Counted from the stretch's first letter, positions 28,352 to 37,372 are shown. The stretch is DNA of 64,000 bases from G965215045 sp965215045 (GCA_965215045.1 OZ244031.1:62001-126000), one strand, 5' to 3'. Notes: generated by a model from the sequence alone, not told the origin. Translations and numbers: made by a program.

Positions 28352-30010
28352 TCAGTCGTCCCGCTTGGGCCGCAACTGCGGAAACAGCAATACCTCGCGA
28401 ATGGAAGTGCGGCCACTGAGCAGCATCACCAGGCGGTCGACACCGATGCCGGCACCCGCCGCCGGCGGCATGCCGTATTCCAACGCCCGCAGGTAATCCT
28501 CGTCCACGGGCATGGCCTCCGCATCCCCGGCCCGCTGCGCCTGGGCCTGGTGCTCAAAACGCCGGCGCTGTTCCTCCGGGTCATTCAATTCCGAAAAGCC
28601 GTTGGCGATCTCCAAGCCGCCGGCGAACAATTCAAAACGTTCGGCCAGCACGGGCGTCTCCTCATCCGCCGTCTCCTCGTCCACGGAACGATTGTCCACG
28701 CAACGCGCAAGCGGCGAGACCTCGGCCGGGTAATGCGTGATAAACACCGGCCCCTGCAAGTCACCCTCCGCGGTTTTCTCAAACAACTCCAGGGCGATTT
28801 TGCCGGCACCCCAGTCCTCACGCACTTCGATGCCGCACTCCGTGGCGCGCTCCGCCAGCAGCTCCCGGCCCGGCAGTTGCCAGGCCGCCGGCCCCTGCTC
28901 TTGACGCTGCAATTGCGGGTTTTTCTCCAGCACCGCATCGGCCAGGAAACGGCGTGCAAAAGGCGGGCCGAAGTCGCAGACATGATCACGGAACTGTAAT
29001 TTCATGCCGTCTGCAGCGCGGCTGGCCACCAGGCCCCGCAGCAGTTCCTCCAGCAGGTCCATCAACTCGGTAAAGCTGCTGTACGCCTGGTAGAACTCCA
29101 ACATCGTGAATTCCGGGTTGTGCCCGCTGGAAAGACCCTCGTTGCGAAAACAGCGGTTGAGTTCGAACACGCGGTCAAAACCGCCGATCAGCAGGCGCTT
29201 CAGGTACAGTTCCGGGGCGATGCGCAGGAACAATTCCATGTCCAGGGAATTGTGATGCGTGCCGAAGGGCCGCGCCGCCGCACCGCCGGCCACCGGATGC
29301 AACATCGGCGTCTCCACCTCCAGGAAACCCCGCTCGTTGAAAAAATCGCGCAGTTCGGCAGCGATCGTACAGCGTTCATAAAACAGCTGGCGACTGGCAT
29401 CCTCGCCCAGGAACTCCAGGTAGCGCTGCCGGTTGCGCATCTCGGGGTCCCGCAGCCCGTGGTATTTTTCCGGCAGGGGGCGCAGGGCCTTGGCCAGTAC
29501 CCGGGGCGGGTAGCGGGAATCGTTGAAGATCGTGATGTAGAGGTCGCCCTCCCCCTTCCTGGAACGCTGCAGGCGCCCGTGCACGGCGACCAGGTCACCG
29601 ACATCCCAGGCATCGATGCGCTGCAGGTCTGCTTCGGCGAAGCGCGCGTGCCGGCGTTCCACGTAGAGCTGGATGCGGCAATCCCCGGTGCTGCCGTCCT
29701 GCAGTACGAAAAAATTGCTGCGCTTGCCCACCAGGCGCCCGCAGATGCTGATCATGATGCGCTCGCTTTCCTGCACCTCTACACTGCGTCCCCAATCGGC
29801 AAATTCCCGGTTCAGCCGGGCGATACCCGACACCGCCTGCCGCTGCTCTTCGGCTTCCGGTGCGGCGTGCTCCGTGTGTTCCCGGTCGTGCCAGAACCAG
29901 CGTTCCACCTGGTTGTCATAGTTCTGCGCGCTGTCTCGCAAGCGACGCAATTTCTCACGCCGCTGTGCCACCAGCTGATTCTCGCCGCGGTCCGTCTCTT
30001 CCCGCTTCAT
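28352..30010 (-). CDS. lysS: Lysyl-tRNA synthetase, class II
   Basis: Charges tRNA-Lys. 552 residues, longer than E. coli LysS (505). An N-terminal OB-fold anticodon domain (ISICGRLVGKRSNFFVLQDG, GDLVAVHGRLQRSRKGE) is followed by the class II core: motif 1 FFNERGFLEVETPMLHP, motif 2 FELNRCFRNEGLSSGHNPEF, motif 3 GAGIGVDRLVMLLSG. Between SPLAR and the ERFELF strand there is an extra acidic insertion of about 16 residues (DNRSVDEETADEETP), and the N-terminus has extra length. It is downstream of prfB on the same strand (13-bp gap), as in E. coli prfB-lysS. Confidence 0.96.
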   Translation of the reverse strand: MKREETDRGENQLVAQRREKLRRLRDSAQNYDNQVERWFWHDREHTEHAAPEAEEQRQAVSGIARLNREFADWGRSVEVQESERIMISICGRLVGKRSNFFVLQDGSTGDCRIQLYVERRHARFAEADLQRIDAWDVGDLVAVHGRLQRSRKGEGDLYITIFNDSRYPPRVLAKALRPLPEKYHGLRDPEMRNRQRYLEFLGEDASRQLFYERCTIAAELRDFFNERGFLEVETPMLHPVAGGAAARPFGTHHNSLDMELFLRIAPELYLKRLLIGGFDRVFELNRCFRNEGLSSGHNPEFTMLEFYQAYSSFTELMDLLEELLRGLVASRAADGMKLQFRDHVCDFGPPFARRFLADAVLEKNPQLQRQEQGPAAWQLPGRELLAERATECGIEVREDWGAGKIALELFEKTAEGDLQGPVFITHYPAEVSPLARCVDNRSVDEETADEETPVLAERFELFAGGLEIANGFSELNDPEEQRRRFEHQAQAQRAGDAEAMPVDEDYLRALEYGMPPAAGAGIGVDRLVMLLSGRTSIREVLLFPQLRPKRDD

Positions 30011-30023
30011 CCGCCCCGCTCGC

Positions 30024-31124
30024 CTAGACCCCGGCGCGCAACCCGGCCTCTATGAAATCGTCGATCTCACCGTCCAGTACCGCGTTGCAATTGCTGGTCT
30101 CGACCCGGGTGCGCAGGTCCTTGACGCGGGAATCATCCAGCACGTAGGAACGGATCTGCGAGCCCCAGCCGATCTCCGACTTGCTCTCCTCCATCTGCTG
30201 TTTCTCGGCGTTGCGCCGGCGCAACTCCAGTTCATACAGCCGCGCGCGCAGCTGGCGCATGGCGCGGTCCCGGTTCTGGTGCTGGGAGCGCTGGTTCTGG
30301 CACTGCACCACGACCCCGCTGGGCAGGTGCGTAATGCGCACCGCGGAGTCCGTCTTGTTCACGTGCTGGCCGCCGGCCCCGCTGGCACGGTAAGTATCCA
30401 CGCGCAGCTCGGAGGCCTGGATCTCGACCTCGATATCGTCGTCGACTTCCGGGGAAATAAAGACCGCGGCAAAGGAAGTGTGCCGGCGATGCCCGGAATC
30501 AAACGGCGACTTGCGCACCAGCCGGTGCACCCCGGTCTCGGTGCGCAACCAGCCGTAGGCGTACTCGCCGATCACGCGCACCGTGGCACTCTTGATGCCG
30601 GCCACCTCGCCCGCCGAGACCTCGCTGAGTTCCGCCGTAAAACCGCGCCGCTCACACCAGCGCAGGTACATGCGCAACAGCATCTCCGCCCAGTCCTGCG
30701 CCTCGGTGCCACCGGAGCCGGCGTTGATATCCAGCCAGGCATTGCACGGGTCTTCCGCGCGCGAGAACATGCGTTGGAATTCCAGTTTTTCCACGCGCCC
30801 CTCCAGTTCCTTCCATTCGCGTTCCAGGGCCCGCAAGGACTCCTCCTCATTTTCCTCCACCGCCATTTCCAGCAGTTCCATGGCGTCCCCGACATCGCCC
30901 GCCAGCTGATCCAGCGTCGACAGCAGGCGCTCCAGCATCGCGCGCTCGCGCCCGATGTCGCGGCTGCGCTCCGGGTCGCCCCAGGTTTCCGGCCGCTCCA
31001 GCTCCTCGCAGAGACTCTGGTGACGCTCGCGCTTTTCCTCGTACTGAAAGCCCTCCTTCAACAGCTCCAGGCGGCGCTGCAAAGAAGCGACGTTCTGTTG
31101 CAACAGACTGGTTTCAAGCACGGG
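30024..31124 (-). CDS. prfB: Peptide chain release factor 2, without programmed frameshift
   Basis: Recognises UGA and UAA and triggers peptide release. It carries the RF2 tripeptide SPF (VRKSPFDSGHRRHTSFA) and the GGQ loop (RASGAGGQHVNKTDSAVRI). In most bacteria prfB has an in-frame UGA read by +1 shift near codon 25; here the frame is continuous through that place (LLKEGFQYEEKRERH), although an SD-like AAGGAGG followed by CTTT is still there. Start: GTG at 31124 (VLETSLLQQ) has a GAGG 9 nt upstream and aligns with the E. coli start; ATGs at 31130 and 31136 and a GTG at 31145 are alternatives. Followed by lysS. Confidence 0.95.
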   Translation of the reverse strand, partial: PVLETSLLQQNVASLQRRLELLKEGFQYEEKRERHQSLCEELERPETWGDPERSRDIGRERAMLERLLSTLDQLAGDVGDAMELLEMAVEENEEESLRALEREWKELEGRVEKLEFQRMFSRAEDPCNAWLDINAGSGGTEAQDWAEMLLRMYLRWCERRGFTAELSEVSAGEVAGIKSATVRVIGEYAYGWLRTETGVHRLVRKSPFDSGHRRHTSFAAVFISPEVDDDIEVEIQASELRVDTYRASGAGGQHVNKTDSAVRITHLPSGVVVQCQNQRSQHQNRDRAMRQLRARLYELELRRRNAEKQQMEESKSEIGWGSQIRSYVLDDSRVKDLRTRVETSNCNAVLDGEIDDFIEAGLRAGV

Positions 31125-31213
31125 GGGCATCCTCATCGGGGGCACTTATTGTAACAGCGGGGCGTTGTGTCATCGCTTAGAATGGGGCTTTTGCCAACCG
31201 CGGAGACAACAGA

Positions 31214-32101
31214 ATGAAAGTCGGACTGTGCCTGCCCTACATGAAATCAGAATGCAAGCGTGAACAATTGCTGCAGTGGTTTCGACGCCTGGACCAAGGA
31301 CCCTTCTCCACCATTTCCTGCGGCGAACGGGTCATCGGCGGCGCCTTCGACATGCGCATCCTGGTCGCCGCCGCCGCCGCATGCACCGAACGCATTCGTA
31401 TCATGCCGACGCTCTATGTCATGCCCATGCATTCGGCGGCGCGCGTGGCAAAAGAGATCGCCACCCTCGACGTGCTGACTGACGGCAGGCTCAGCGTCAC
31501 CCTGGGCGTCGGCGGACGGGAAGAGGACTTCCGGATCATTGGCGCATCCTTTGACAACCGCCACGAGCGCATGGACGAACAGGTGGCGCAGATGCGGCAG
31601 ATCTGGAATGACGAGCCGATCGCCGCCAGCAGCGAACACATCGGTCCGCCGCCCTTGCAACAAGGCGGTCCGGAACTTTTGATCGGTGCCATGGGCGAAA
31701 AGGGCATGCGCCACGGTGCACAATGGGCCAGCGGCGTCTACGTCTTCTCCATGAACGGAGAAAAGGAGGAGATCCGCGGCATGCTCACCAACGCGGACCA
31801 GGCCTGGAGTGAGGCCGGCAAAAAAAAGCCGTACAAGATCGGCGGTTTCTGGTACACCCTGGCCCGGGACGGCGAGAGCAAACTGCAGCAATACGTGTTC
31901 GATTACATGCGCATCGCCGGCGAAGACTTCGCCCGGGACCTCGCAAAAGGCATGAACCGGTACACGCCGGATGCCGTGCGCGAAGGCATCGACAACCTGC
32001 TCGAAGCCGGCTGCGATGAGATCTTCCTGTCGCCGGCCACCGCCGAGTACGCAGAGATCGACGGCGTCGAAGAGCTCCTGGCGCAATATGCAAACCGCTG
32101 A
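31214..32101 (+). CDS. LLM-class (luciferase-like) F420- or flavin-dependent oxidoreductase
   Basis: 295-residue bacterial luciferase-like TIM barrel. Family marks: N-terminal KVGLCLPYMKSE, CTERIRIMPTLYVMPMHSAARVAKEIATLD with the usual H..R..A+...LD helix, LTDGRLSVTLGVGGREEDF, and a C-terminal LEAGCDEIFLSPAT strand. TIGRFAM-type subfamilies of this class are split between F420 and FMN users. The F420 biosynthesis genes in this window favour F420, but this is inference. Followed after 36 bp by an EthD-like gene on the same strand. Confidence 0.86.
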   Translation: MKVGLCLPYMKSECKREQLLQWFRRLDQGPFSTISCGERVIGGAFDMRILVAAAAACTERIRIMPTLYVMPMHSAARVAKEIATLDVLTDGRLSVTLGVGGREEDFRIIGASFDNRHERMDEQVAQMRQIWNDEPIAASSEHIGPPPLQQGGPELLIGAMGEKGMRHGAQWASGVYVFSMNGEKEEIRGMLTNADQAWSEAGKKKPYKIGGFWYTLARDGESKLQQYVFDYMRIAGEDFARDLAKGMNRYTPDAVREGIDNLLEAGCDEIFLSPATAEYAEIDGVEELLAQYANR

Positions 32102-32137
32102 GAGTAAAATGCACCGCAATCCCCGAGGAGATTGAAC

Positions 32138-32830
32138 ATGCAAAAACTGGTCTACATCCTGTGGAAAGAACAAGACGAGCTGCGCGCAGATTTCTGCCGC
32201 CGGTTGCTTCAAGAAACGGCACCCGCCCTGCAGGCCCTGGACGAAGTGCAGCACCTGCAAGTCAATGTCGCAGACGAGCATATTCTCCTGGCCGAGCCCA
32301 TGATCCAGACCCATGCCGAAGACCGCCCCTGGGCCATGGTCTACCTGTGGCTGGAAGGCGAGCACGGGGCCGCCACCGCCCTGCTTGCGGCCGCCTGCGC
32401 ACGCTGTGCCGGCTACCGCGTCGAAGAAGATGCGCCCATGGACGGCAGTGACCGGCCCACCGCTTCCGGAGAGCGCACCCCGGGTTTCTCGCAGATCGCC
32501 ATCCTGCAAATCCCCGAGCAGCTCTCGCGCCAGGAATGGCTGGATATCTGGCTCAAGTCGCACGGCCCCCTGGCAATTGAAATCCAGTCCACCTGGCTCT
32601 ACGTGCGCAACATCGTCAGCGAGGCACTGAGCGCAGATGCACCGCCCTACGATGGCATTGTCGAAGAGGGTTTTCCCACCGAGGCGATGACCAGCCAGGC
32701 GGCGTTTTACGAAGCCGGAGACGACGCCGAGGAACTGGCGAAACGCCAGAAAGACATGATGGACAGTTGCGTGCGCTTCATCGATTTCGAAAAGATCGAA
32801 GTGTTTTTCACCAGCCGCTACGTGTTCTGA
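32138..32830 (+). CDS. EthD-domain-like (dimeric alpha/beta-barrel) protein
   Basis: 230 residues, no signal peptide. It looks like two ferredoxin-like alpha/beta-barrel repeats: QKLVYILWKEQDELRADFCR begins the first and ILQIPEQLSRQEWLDIWLKSHGPLAIEIQ the second, the latter matching the EthD pattern (W...H.P.a). Such proteins support P450 systems or act as small isomerases/monooxygenases; no specific role can be assigned. The ATG at 32138 is chosen because GAGGAG lies 7 nt upstream. Probably cotranscribed with the LLM oxidoreductase just upstream. Confidence 0.7.
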   Translation: MQKLVYILWKEQDELRADFCRRLLQETAPALQALDEVQHLQVNVADEHILLAEPMIQTHAEDRPWAMVYLWLEGEHGAATALLAAACARCAGYRVEEDAPMDGSDRPTASGERTPGFSQIAILQIPEQLSRQEWLDIWLKSHGPLAIEIQSTWLYVRNIVSEALSADAPPYDGIVEEGFPTEAMTSQAAFYEAGDDAEELAKRQKDMMDSCVRFIDFEKIEVFFTSRYVF

Positions 32831-32933
32831 GCCCGTAGAAACGGCACTCCGCCCGCCGTCCCGGTTCTTGCGGCCGCCCGTTTCAGCCTTCGGCAAGCCA
32901 ACCACGAAACCACCTCACCGGCTGGTCATGAGC

Positions 32934-33013
32934 CCGCAGGCCGCCTGTCTCAGCCGCAGGCCGCCTGTCTCAGCCGCAGGCCGCCTGTTTCAGCCGCAGG
33001 TCGCCTGTTTCAG
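32934..33013. repeat. 20-bp tandem repeat, four copies, at the 3' end of cysM
   Basis: Four near-perfect units of CCGCAGGCCGCCTGTCTCAG (32934-32953, 32954-32973, 32974-32993, 32994-33013); the last two have TTT for TCT and the fourth has one further change. Each unit contains the partial palindrome CAGGCCGCCTG. The tract runs into the cysM stop codon at 33010. Confidence 0.85.
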
Positions 33014-33903
33014 TCCTCGGCAAACAGGCCGGTGGAAAGGTAGCGATCCCCGCGGTCACAGATCACGGTCACGATCACCGCATCTCGCACCTCCCCGGCC
33101 AGGTGCAGGGCACCGGCGACCGCACCGCCCGAGGAAACCCCGCAGCAAATACCCTCGCGCCGGGCCAGGAGCCGGGTCATCTCCCGCGCCTCCTGTTCGG
33201 AGACCTCCATGATCCGGTCCAAGTGCTCGCGTTCGAAAATCTTCGGCAGGTATTCCTTCGGCCAGCGGCGGATGCCGGTAATCGACTCGCCCGCCGCCGG
33301 TTGCAGACCGATGATTTCGATCCGTGGATTTTTCTCCTTGAGAAAACGCGAGACCCCCATCACCGTGCCGGTCGTACCCATCGCACTGACGAAGTGCGTG
33401 AGTTCCCCACCGGTCTGCCGCCACAGTTCCGGTCCCGTGCCCTCGTAATGTGCGCGCGGGTTGTCCGGGTTGGCAAACTGGTCCAATACCTTGCCCTCCC
33501 CCCGCTGCTCCATTTCCAGGGCCAGGTCGCGGGCACCCTCCATGCCCATCTCCTCGCTGACCTCCACCAGTTCCGCCCCGTAACTGCTCATCGCCCACTT
33601 GCGCTCATCGCTCATGTTGCTCGGCATCACCAGCACCATCCGGTAGCCGCGGATCGCCGCCGCCATCGCCAGGGCGATGCCCGTGTTGCCGCTGGTCGCC
33701 TCGATCAGCGTGTCGCCCGGCTGCAGTTCCCCGCGCTCCTCGGCGCAGCGAATCATGCTGATCGCCGGCCGATCCTTGACCGAGCCCGCGGGATTGTCGC
33801 CTTCCATTTTCAGCAGCACCGTGTTGCCACCGCCGGGCGAAAGACGCTGCAAGCGCACCAGCGGCGTCTCGCCGATGCAAGATTCAATGGTCGGATATTC
33901 CAT
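33010..33903 (-). CDS. cysM: Cysteine synthase B
   Basis: PLP-dependent O-acetylserine sulfhydrylase that makes cysteine from sulfide or thiosulfate. 297 residues, typical CysM length. PLP Lys in NPAGSVKDRPA, phosphate/substrate loop EATSGNTGIALA, VSAMGTTGTVMGVSRFL for cofactor phosphate and GICCGVSSGGAV near the C-terminus. The CysM-type rather than CysK-type is suggested by GLQPAAGESITGIRRWP. The ATG at 33903 begins the homologous region; the long upstream open frame is not used. A tandem repeat overlaps its stop. Confidence 0.95.
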   Translation of the reverse strand: MEYPTIESCIGETPLVRLQRLSPGGGNTVLLKMEGDNPAGSVKDRPAISMIRCAEERGELQPGDTLIEATSGNTGIALAMAAAIRGYRMVLVMPSNMSDERKWAMSSYGAELVEVSEEMGMEGARDLALEMEQRGEGKVLDQFANPDNPRAHYEGTGPELWRQTGGELTHFVSAMGTTGTVMGVSRFLKEKNPRIEIIGLQPAAGESITGIRRWPKEYLPKIFEREHLDRIMEVSEQEAREMTRLLARREGICCGVSSGGAVAGALHLAGEVRDAVIVTVICDRGDRYLSTGLFAED

Positions 33904-33988
33904 GACAGTTCCAGGCTCTTTTGTCTCATCATAAGGCAGGGACCACCCGCCTAAAGAACCCGCGCTTCTTAGTACATTCCCCGCCGGT

Positions 33989-34384
33989 TCACTGGAACTT
34001 GCGCACCGCCGCATCCAACACCACGAAGGCCAGCGCATACTCGCTCTCATGCGCCAGGCTCAGCCGGCAGCTGCGCACTCCCCGGTCCTCGGCATGCAGG
34101 GCCGCCGCACCGTGCAGCTGCAGTTGCGGGGCACCCGCCCGGTCCTTTGAAACCTCCAGGTCCCGCCAGCGAATCCCGGCGGCCAGGCCCGTGCCCAGGG
34201 CTTTCAGGGCCGCCTCGCGGGCGGCGAAACGAGTGGCCAGGAAATGCGCCTTGCGCGCGCTGCCTAAGAATTCCCGGTATTCTGACGCCGACAGCAGGCG
34301 CTCGGCCAGTGCCGGCCCCCGCCTGTGCAACGCCGCCTCCATGCGCGGAATGCTGACCAGGTCCACGCCGATGCCGACAATCAT
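33989..34384 (-). CDS. acpS: Holo-[acyl-carrier-protein] synthase
   Basis: Transfers 4'-phosphopantetheine from CoA to ACP. 131 residues with the Mg-binding GIGVDLVSIPRME at the N-terminus and FAAREAALKALGTGL, containing the catalytic Glu/Lys, near residue 53-67. The start overlaps the recO stop (ATGA). In E. coli pdxJ lies between recO and acpS; here it is absent, so the two genes are directly fused in the operon. Confidence 0.95.
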   Translation of the reverse strand: MIVGIGVDLVSIPRMEAALHRRGPALAERLLSASEYREFLGSARKAHFLATRFAAREAALKALGTGLAAGIRWRDLEVSKDRAGAPQLQLHGAAALHAEDRGVRSCRLSLAHESEYALAFVVLDAAVRKFQ

Positions 34385-35103
34385 CGGCTTTCCCCGTGCT
34401 GCAGGCGGCGCAACAGCCGGCGACTCTGCAGCAGGTGTCCGCCCGGCGTCGCCGCCAGTGCCCGCTGACTCAACGCCCGCGCCGGGTTGCGCACCCGGGC
34501 GTCGGCAAAATCCCCCGCTGCCAGCCGCTGCAGGACCGCGCCCGGGAAAACCACCTCGTGTTCCGCCGGCGCACCCAGCCTGGCAAAGCCCTGGCCGGGT
34601 TCAAAAGAATACTGCGCGTCCGCCGCCAGCGGGGTGCCGCTGCTCGCCTCCCGTTCAAAATCGATGCCGTAGCCCAGTTCCCGCAACAACCGGAATTCAA
34701 AGGCCAGCACCGCGCCCTCCCAGTTGCCCGCCTCACCCCGCTCCAGTGCCTGCAGGGTCTCCAGGTAGGCGACAAACAGGTTCGGATGCGGTTCGTGCCG
34801 GTGCAGCAGGCGGTAGACCAGTTCGTTGACATGCAGGGCCGCCAGCAGGGCCCAACCCCGGCAATACAGCGGCGGACCATCTTCTTCCAGGGCACTGAGC
34901 GTCTTCAGATCTCCGCGTCCCGACCAGGAAGCCAGCAGGGGACGCAGGGCCTGGGCCGGGGCCGCCGTGCGCCCGCGCCGCCGCCCCCCGCGCAACACGC
35001 CGCAGACCCGCCCCTGTTCAGCCGTGAACAATTCCACCAGCAGGCTGCTGTTCTGATAGGCCCGCGTATGCAGGATCCAGGCACTGCAGAGTAGTACGCG
35101 CAT
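34381..35103 (-). CDS. recO: DNA repair protein RecO
   Basis: Loads RecA on gapped DNA together with RecR (RecFOR pathway). 240 residues: N-terminal OB fold (AWILHTRAYQNSSLLVELFTAEQGRV, VCGVLRGGRRR), a helical domain with HVNELVYRLLHRHEPHPNLF, and EFRLLRELGYGIDF. The zinc-site cysteines found in some RecO proteins are missing. Start follows era by 6 bp on the same strand; operon lepA-lepB-rnc-era-recO-acpS. Confidence 0.94.
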   Translation of the reverse strand: MRVLLCSAWILHTRAYQNSSLLVELFTAEQGRVCGVLRGGRRRGRTAAPAQALRPLLASWSGRGDLKTLSALEEDGPPLYCRGWALLAALHVNELVYRLLHRHEPHPNLFVAYLETLQALERGEAGNWEGAVLAFEFRLLRELGYGIDFEREASSGTPLAADAQYSFEPGQGFARLGAPAEHEVVFPGAVLQRLAAGDFADARVRNPARALSQRALAATPGGHLLQSRRLLRRLQHGESR

Positions 35104-35109
35104 CGCCCT

Positions 35110-35976
35110 TCAGGCCGCAGCCGGCCCCGCACTCACCCGCACCCACAGGCGCAGCATCACCCGCGTGCCAAACAGCCGTTCCATGTCCCGGCGGGCAGCA
35201 CTGCCGATCCGTTTCAGGGTCTCCCCCCTCTTGCCGATCAGGATTTTTTTCTGTCCCTCCCGCGGCACATGGATCAGCACCGAAACATGCAAGACGGCAT
35301 CGCGCTCCTCCATGGACTCCACCTGCGGTGTCGCCGCGTACGGCAGTTCATCGCCCAGCGTGTGAAAAATTTTCTCCCGCACCAGGTCGGCGACCAGCAA
35401 GGGCTCATCGTCCCCACTGCAAGTGTCCGCCGAAAAGCGGTGCGCAGCCTCTGGCATGCGCTCGGCGATGCAATCCTCCAACTCCTGCACGTTCTCACCC
35501 CGACGCGCCGAGACCGGGATGATTTCACCGAACAGCCCGCGTTCGGCCAGTTCCCGGATATGCGGCAACAATTCGCCCCGGTCGCCCAGCCGGTCGATCT
35601 TGTTGAGTGCCAAAAACAGCGGGCAGTCGGCACCCTCCCGCACCTGCTGCAAAACCCACTCGTCCTCCTCGCCCCAGCGCAGGGCCTCGCTGACCAGCAG
35701 GGCCAGGTCGATCTCGACGAAGGCCGCGCGCGCCACCCGGTTCAAAACCTGCTCCCGCCGCCGCCGACCGCTGTACAGCCCCGGGGTATCCAGGTAGATC
35801 ACCTGCACCTCTCCCCGCGTCCGGATGCCCAGAATGCGCCGACGCGTGGTTTGCGCCTTGCGCGAAGTGATACTGATCTTGAGGCCCAGGATGCGGTTGA
35901 GCAGCGTCGACTTGCCGACGTTCGGACGCCCCAGCAACGCCACCCGTCCGCAGCGCGGTGCCGGCACCGTGCTCAT
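35110..35976 (-). CDS. era: GTPase Era
   Basis: Essential GTPase for 30S maturation that binds the 3' end of 16S rRNA. 288 residues: G1 GRPNVGKSTLLNRILG, switch I QTTRRRILGI, G3 LDTPGLY, G4 LNKIDRLG, and a C-terminal KH domain with GQKKILIGKRGETLKRIGSAAR. The insert after the G3 motif is SGRRRREQVLNRVARAAF. The ATG at 35976 overlaps the rnc stop by 4 bp, indicating translational coupling. Confidence 0.96.
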   Translation of the reverse strand: MSTVPAPRCGRVALLGRPNVGKSTLLNRILGLKISITSRKAQTTRRRILGIRTRGEVQVIYLDTPGLYSGRRRREQVLNRVARAAFVEIDLALLVSEALRWGEEDEWVLQQVREGADCPLFLALNKIDRLGDRGELLPHIRELAERGLFGEIIPVSARRGENVQELEDCIAERMPEAAHRFSADTCSGDDEPLLVADLVREKIFHTLGDELPYAATPQVESMEERDAVLHVSVLIHVPREGQKKILIGKRGETLKRIGSAARRDMERLFGTRVMLRLWVRVSAGPAAA

Positions 35977-36638
35977 TCCGGTTCCTCCTGCAGCCGGGCG
36001 AGCAGGAGTTCGGCCGCCTCCTGTTCCGCCTCGCGCCGGTTGACGCCGCAGACCTCGCTCGCGTATTCCGTGCCGGGAATGCGGCAGCACATCCTCGTTT
36101 CCGCGTCCGTGGAATCCAGCAATTCATATTCCGCCGGTGGCAGCCGGCGCGCCATCAGCAGGATATTCAGGCGCGTCTTGGCATCTTGCAAATCCTCCAG
36201 GCTGCGGTCTTTCAATGCCTCCAGTTGCGGTTCCAGCAATTGTGCAAACAGCCTGCGGCAGGCCGCCAGGCCGCCGTGCAGGAACAGGGCACCGAACACC
36301 GCCTCCAGGGTGTCCGCCAATGCTTTTTTCCCGGGCCGGGCACCACTCCTGCTCTCCGGCTCATACTCGATGAGCTCTTGCAACTGCAGTTGTTCGGCCA
36401 GCCGCGCCAGGTTGTCATTGTTAACCAGCTGGGCGCGCAAAATCGTCAACCGCCCCTCCTCGGCATCCGGGTAACGCCGGTAGAGCAGCTCCGAACACAG
36501 CAGGTTCAAGGCGGCGTCCCCCAAAAACTCCAGGCGCTGGTTATGCGGCGGACCACGGCGGGGATGACGCAGGGCCAGTTGCAGCAACTCCTCCCCGTCC
36601 GCAGAAAAAAAATTGCGGAGTTCGACCGCCGTTTTCAT
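35973..36638 (-). CDS. rnc: Ribonuclease III
   Basis: Double-strand-specific endoribonuclease for rRNA and mRNA processing. In type II CRISPR systems RNase III usually also cuts the tracrRNA:pre-crRNA duplex, so this gene may serve the Cas9 locus at 43 kb. 221 residues: signature HNQRLEFLGDAALNLL, metal-binding LADTLEAVFGALFLHGG, and a C-terminal dsRNA-binding domain (DAKTRLNILLMARRL, EAEQEAAELLLARL). Between lepB and era as in E. coli. Confidence 0.96.
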   Translation of the reverse strand: MKTAVELRNFFSADGEELLQLALRHPRRGPPHNQRLEFLGDAALNLLCSELLYRRYPDAEEGRLTILRAQLVNNDNLARLAEQLQLQELIEYEPESRSGARPGKKALADTLEAVFGALFLHGGLAACRRLFAQLLEPQLEALKDRSLEDLQDAKTRLNILLMARRLPPAEYELLDSTDAETRMCCRIPGTEYASEVCGVNRREAEQEAAELLLARLQEEPE

Positions 36639-36643
36639 CCCGT

Positions 36644-37372
36644 TCAGTGAATGGAGCCGCTGCGCCGGAAATGCGGCAGGTAGCCCAGGCCGCCCCAGTG
36701 CATCCACAGGTAAAAAGCCGGGCCGGTCAGGTTGCGCCTGGGCACCTCCCCCCAGGTGCGGCTGTCCTGGCTGTTATCCCGGTTGTCGCCCATCATGAAG
36801 TAATGCCCGGGACTCACCCGAATGGTGAAATCGCGGCCTGGGCGACGCTCGTCGTGGTAGACCGGACGCCAGATCCCGTCGAGTTTCTCCTCCAGGCTGT
36901 TGCCGTTTTGCCGCAGCGGCACCGCCTTCCCGTTGATGAACAAATGCTTGTCCCGGTAGCGGATGACATCGCCGGGCAGACCGACAATCCGCTTGACGAA
37001 GTGACGCGAGTCCGCCGGCGGGAAGAACACCGCCACCTCGCCCCGGCGGGGCAGCCGCCCCTCCCACAACAGGGAGCGAGCAATCGGCAGGCGCACCCCG
37101 TAGGCGTTCTTGTCGACCAGGATGTAATCCCCGGCCAGCAGCGTCGGCTCCATCGAGGCCGAGGGAATGCGAAACGGCTCCAGGACAAAACCCCGCAACA
37201 CCAGGATCAGCACCAGGATCGGCAACAGCGGCCGCAACTGCGCCCGCCACCACCGGCGGCGCAGGTCGCCGGGAGTGTCCGGGCGATACTCGGGCAGAAG
37301 CCAATCCAGTAGCAGCAGCACGGTCAGTGCCGCCACGAACACGCTGAGCAGCAGGATCAACGCCTCCCCCAT
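36644..37372 (-). CDS. lepB: Signal peptidase I
   Basis: Cleaves signal peptides at the periplasmic face. 242 residues: two N-terminal transmembrane helices (6-25 and 49-62), then the catalytic domain with Ser73 in RIPSASMEPTLLAGDYILVDK, Lys127 in DSRHFVKRIVGLPGD and the C-terminal box GHYFMMGDNRDNSQDSRTWG. Shorter than E. coli LepB (324), lacking its beta-ribbon insert. ATG overlaps the lepA stop by one base (TGATG). Confidence 0.96.
   Translation of the reverse strand: MGEALILLLSVFVAALTVLLLLDWLLPEYRPDTPGDLRRRWWRAQLRPLLPILVLILVLRGFVLEPFRIPSASMEPTLLAGDYILVDKNAYGVRLPIARSLLWEGRLPRRGEVAVFFPPADSRHFVKRIVGLPGDVIRYRDKHLFINGKAVPLRQNGNSLEEKLDGIWRPVYHDERRPGRDFTIRVSPGHYFMMGDNRDNSQDSRTWGEVPRRNLTGPAFYLWMHWGGLGYLPHFRRSGSIH

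Noticed and set aside
31247..32905. 552-codon open frame on the minus strand
   Set aside because: Antisense of the LLM oxidoreductase and EthD-like genes, which have proper ribosome sites and family motifs.
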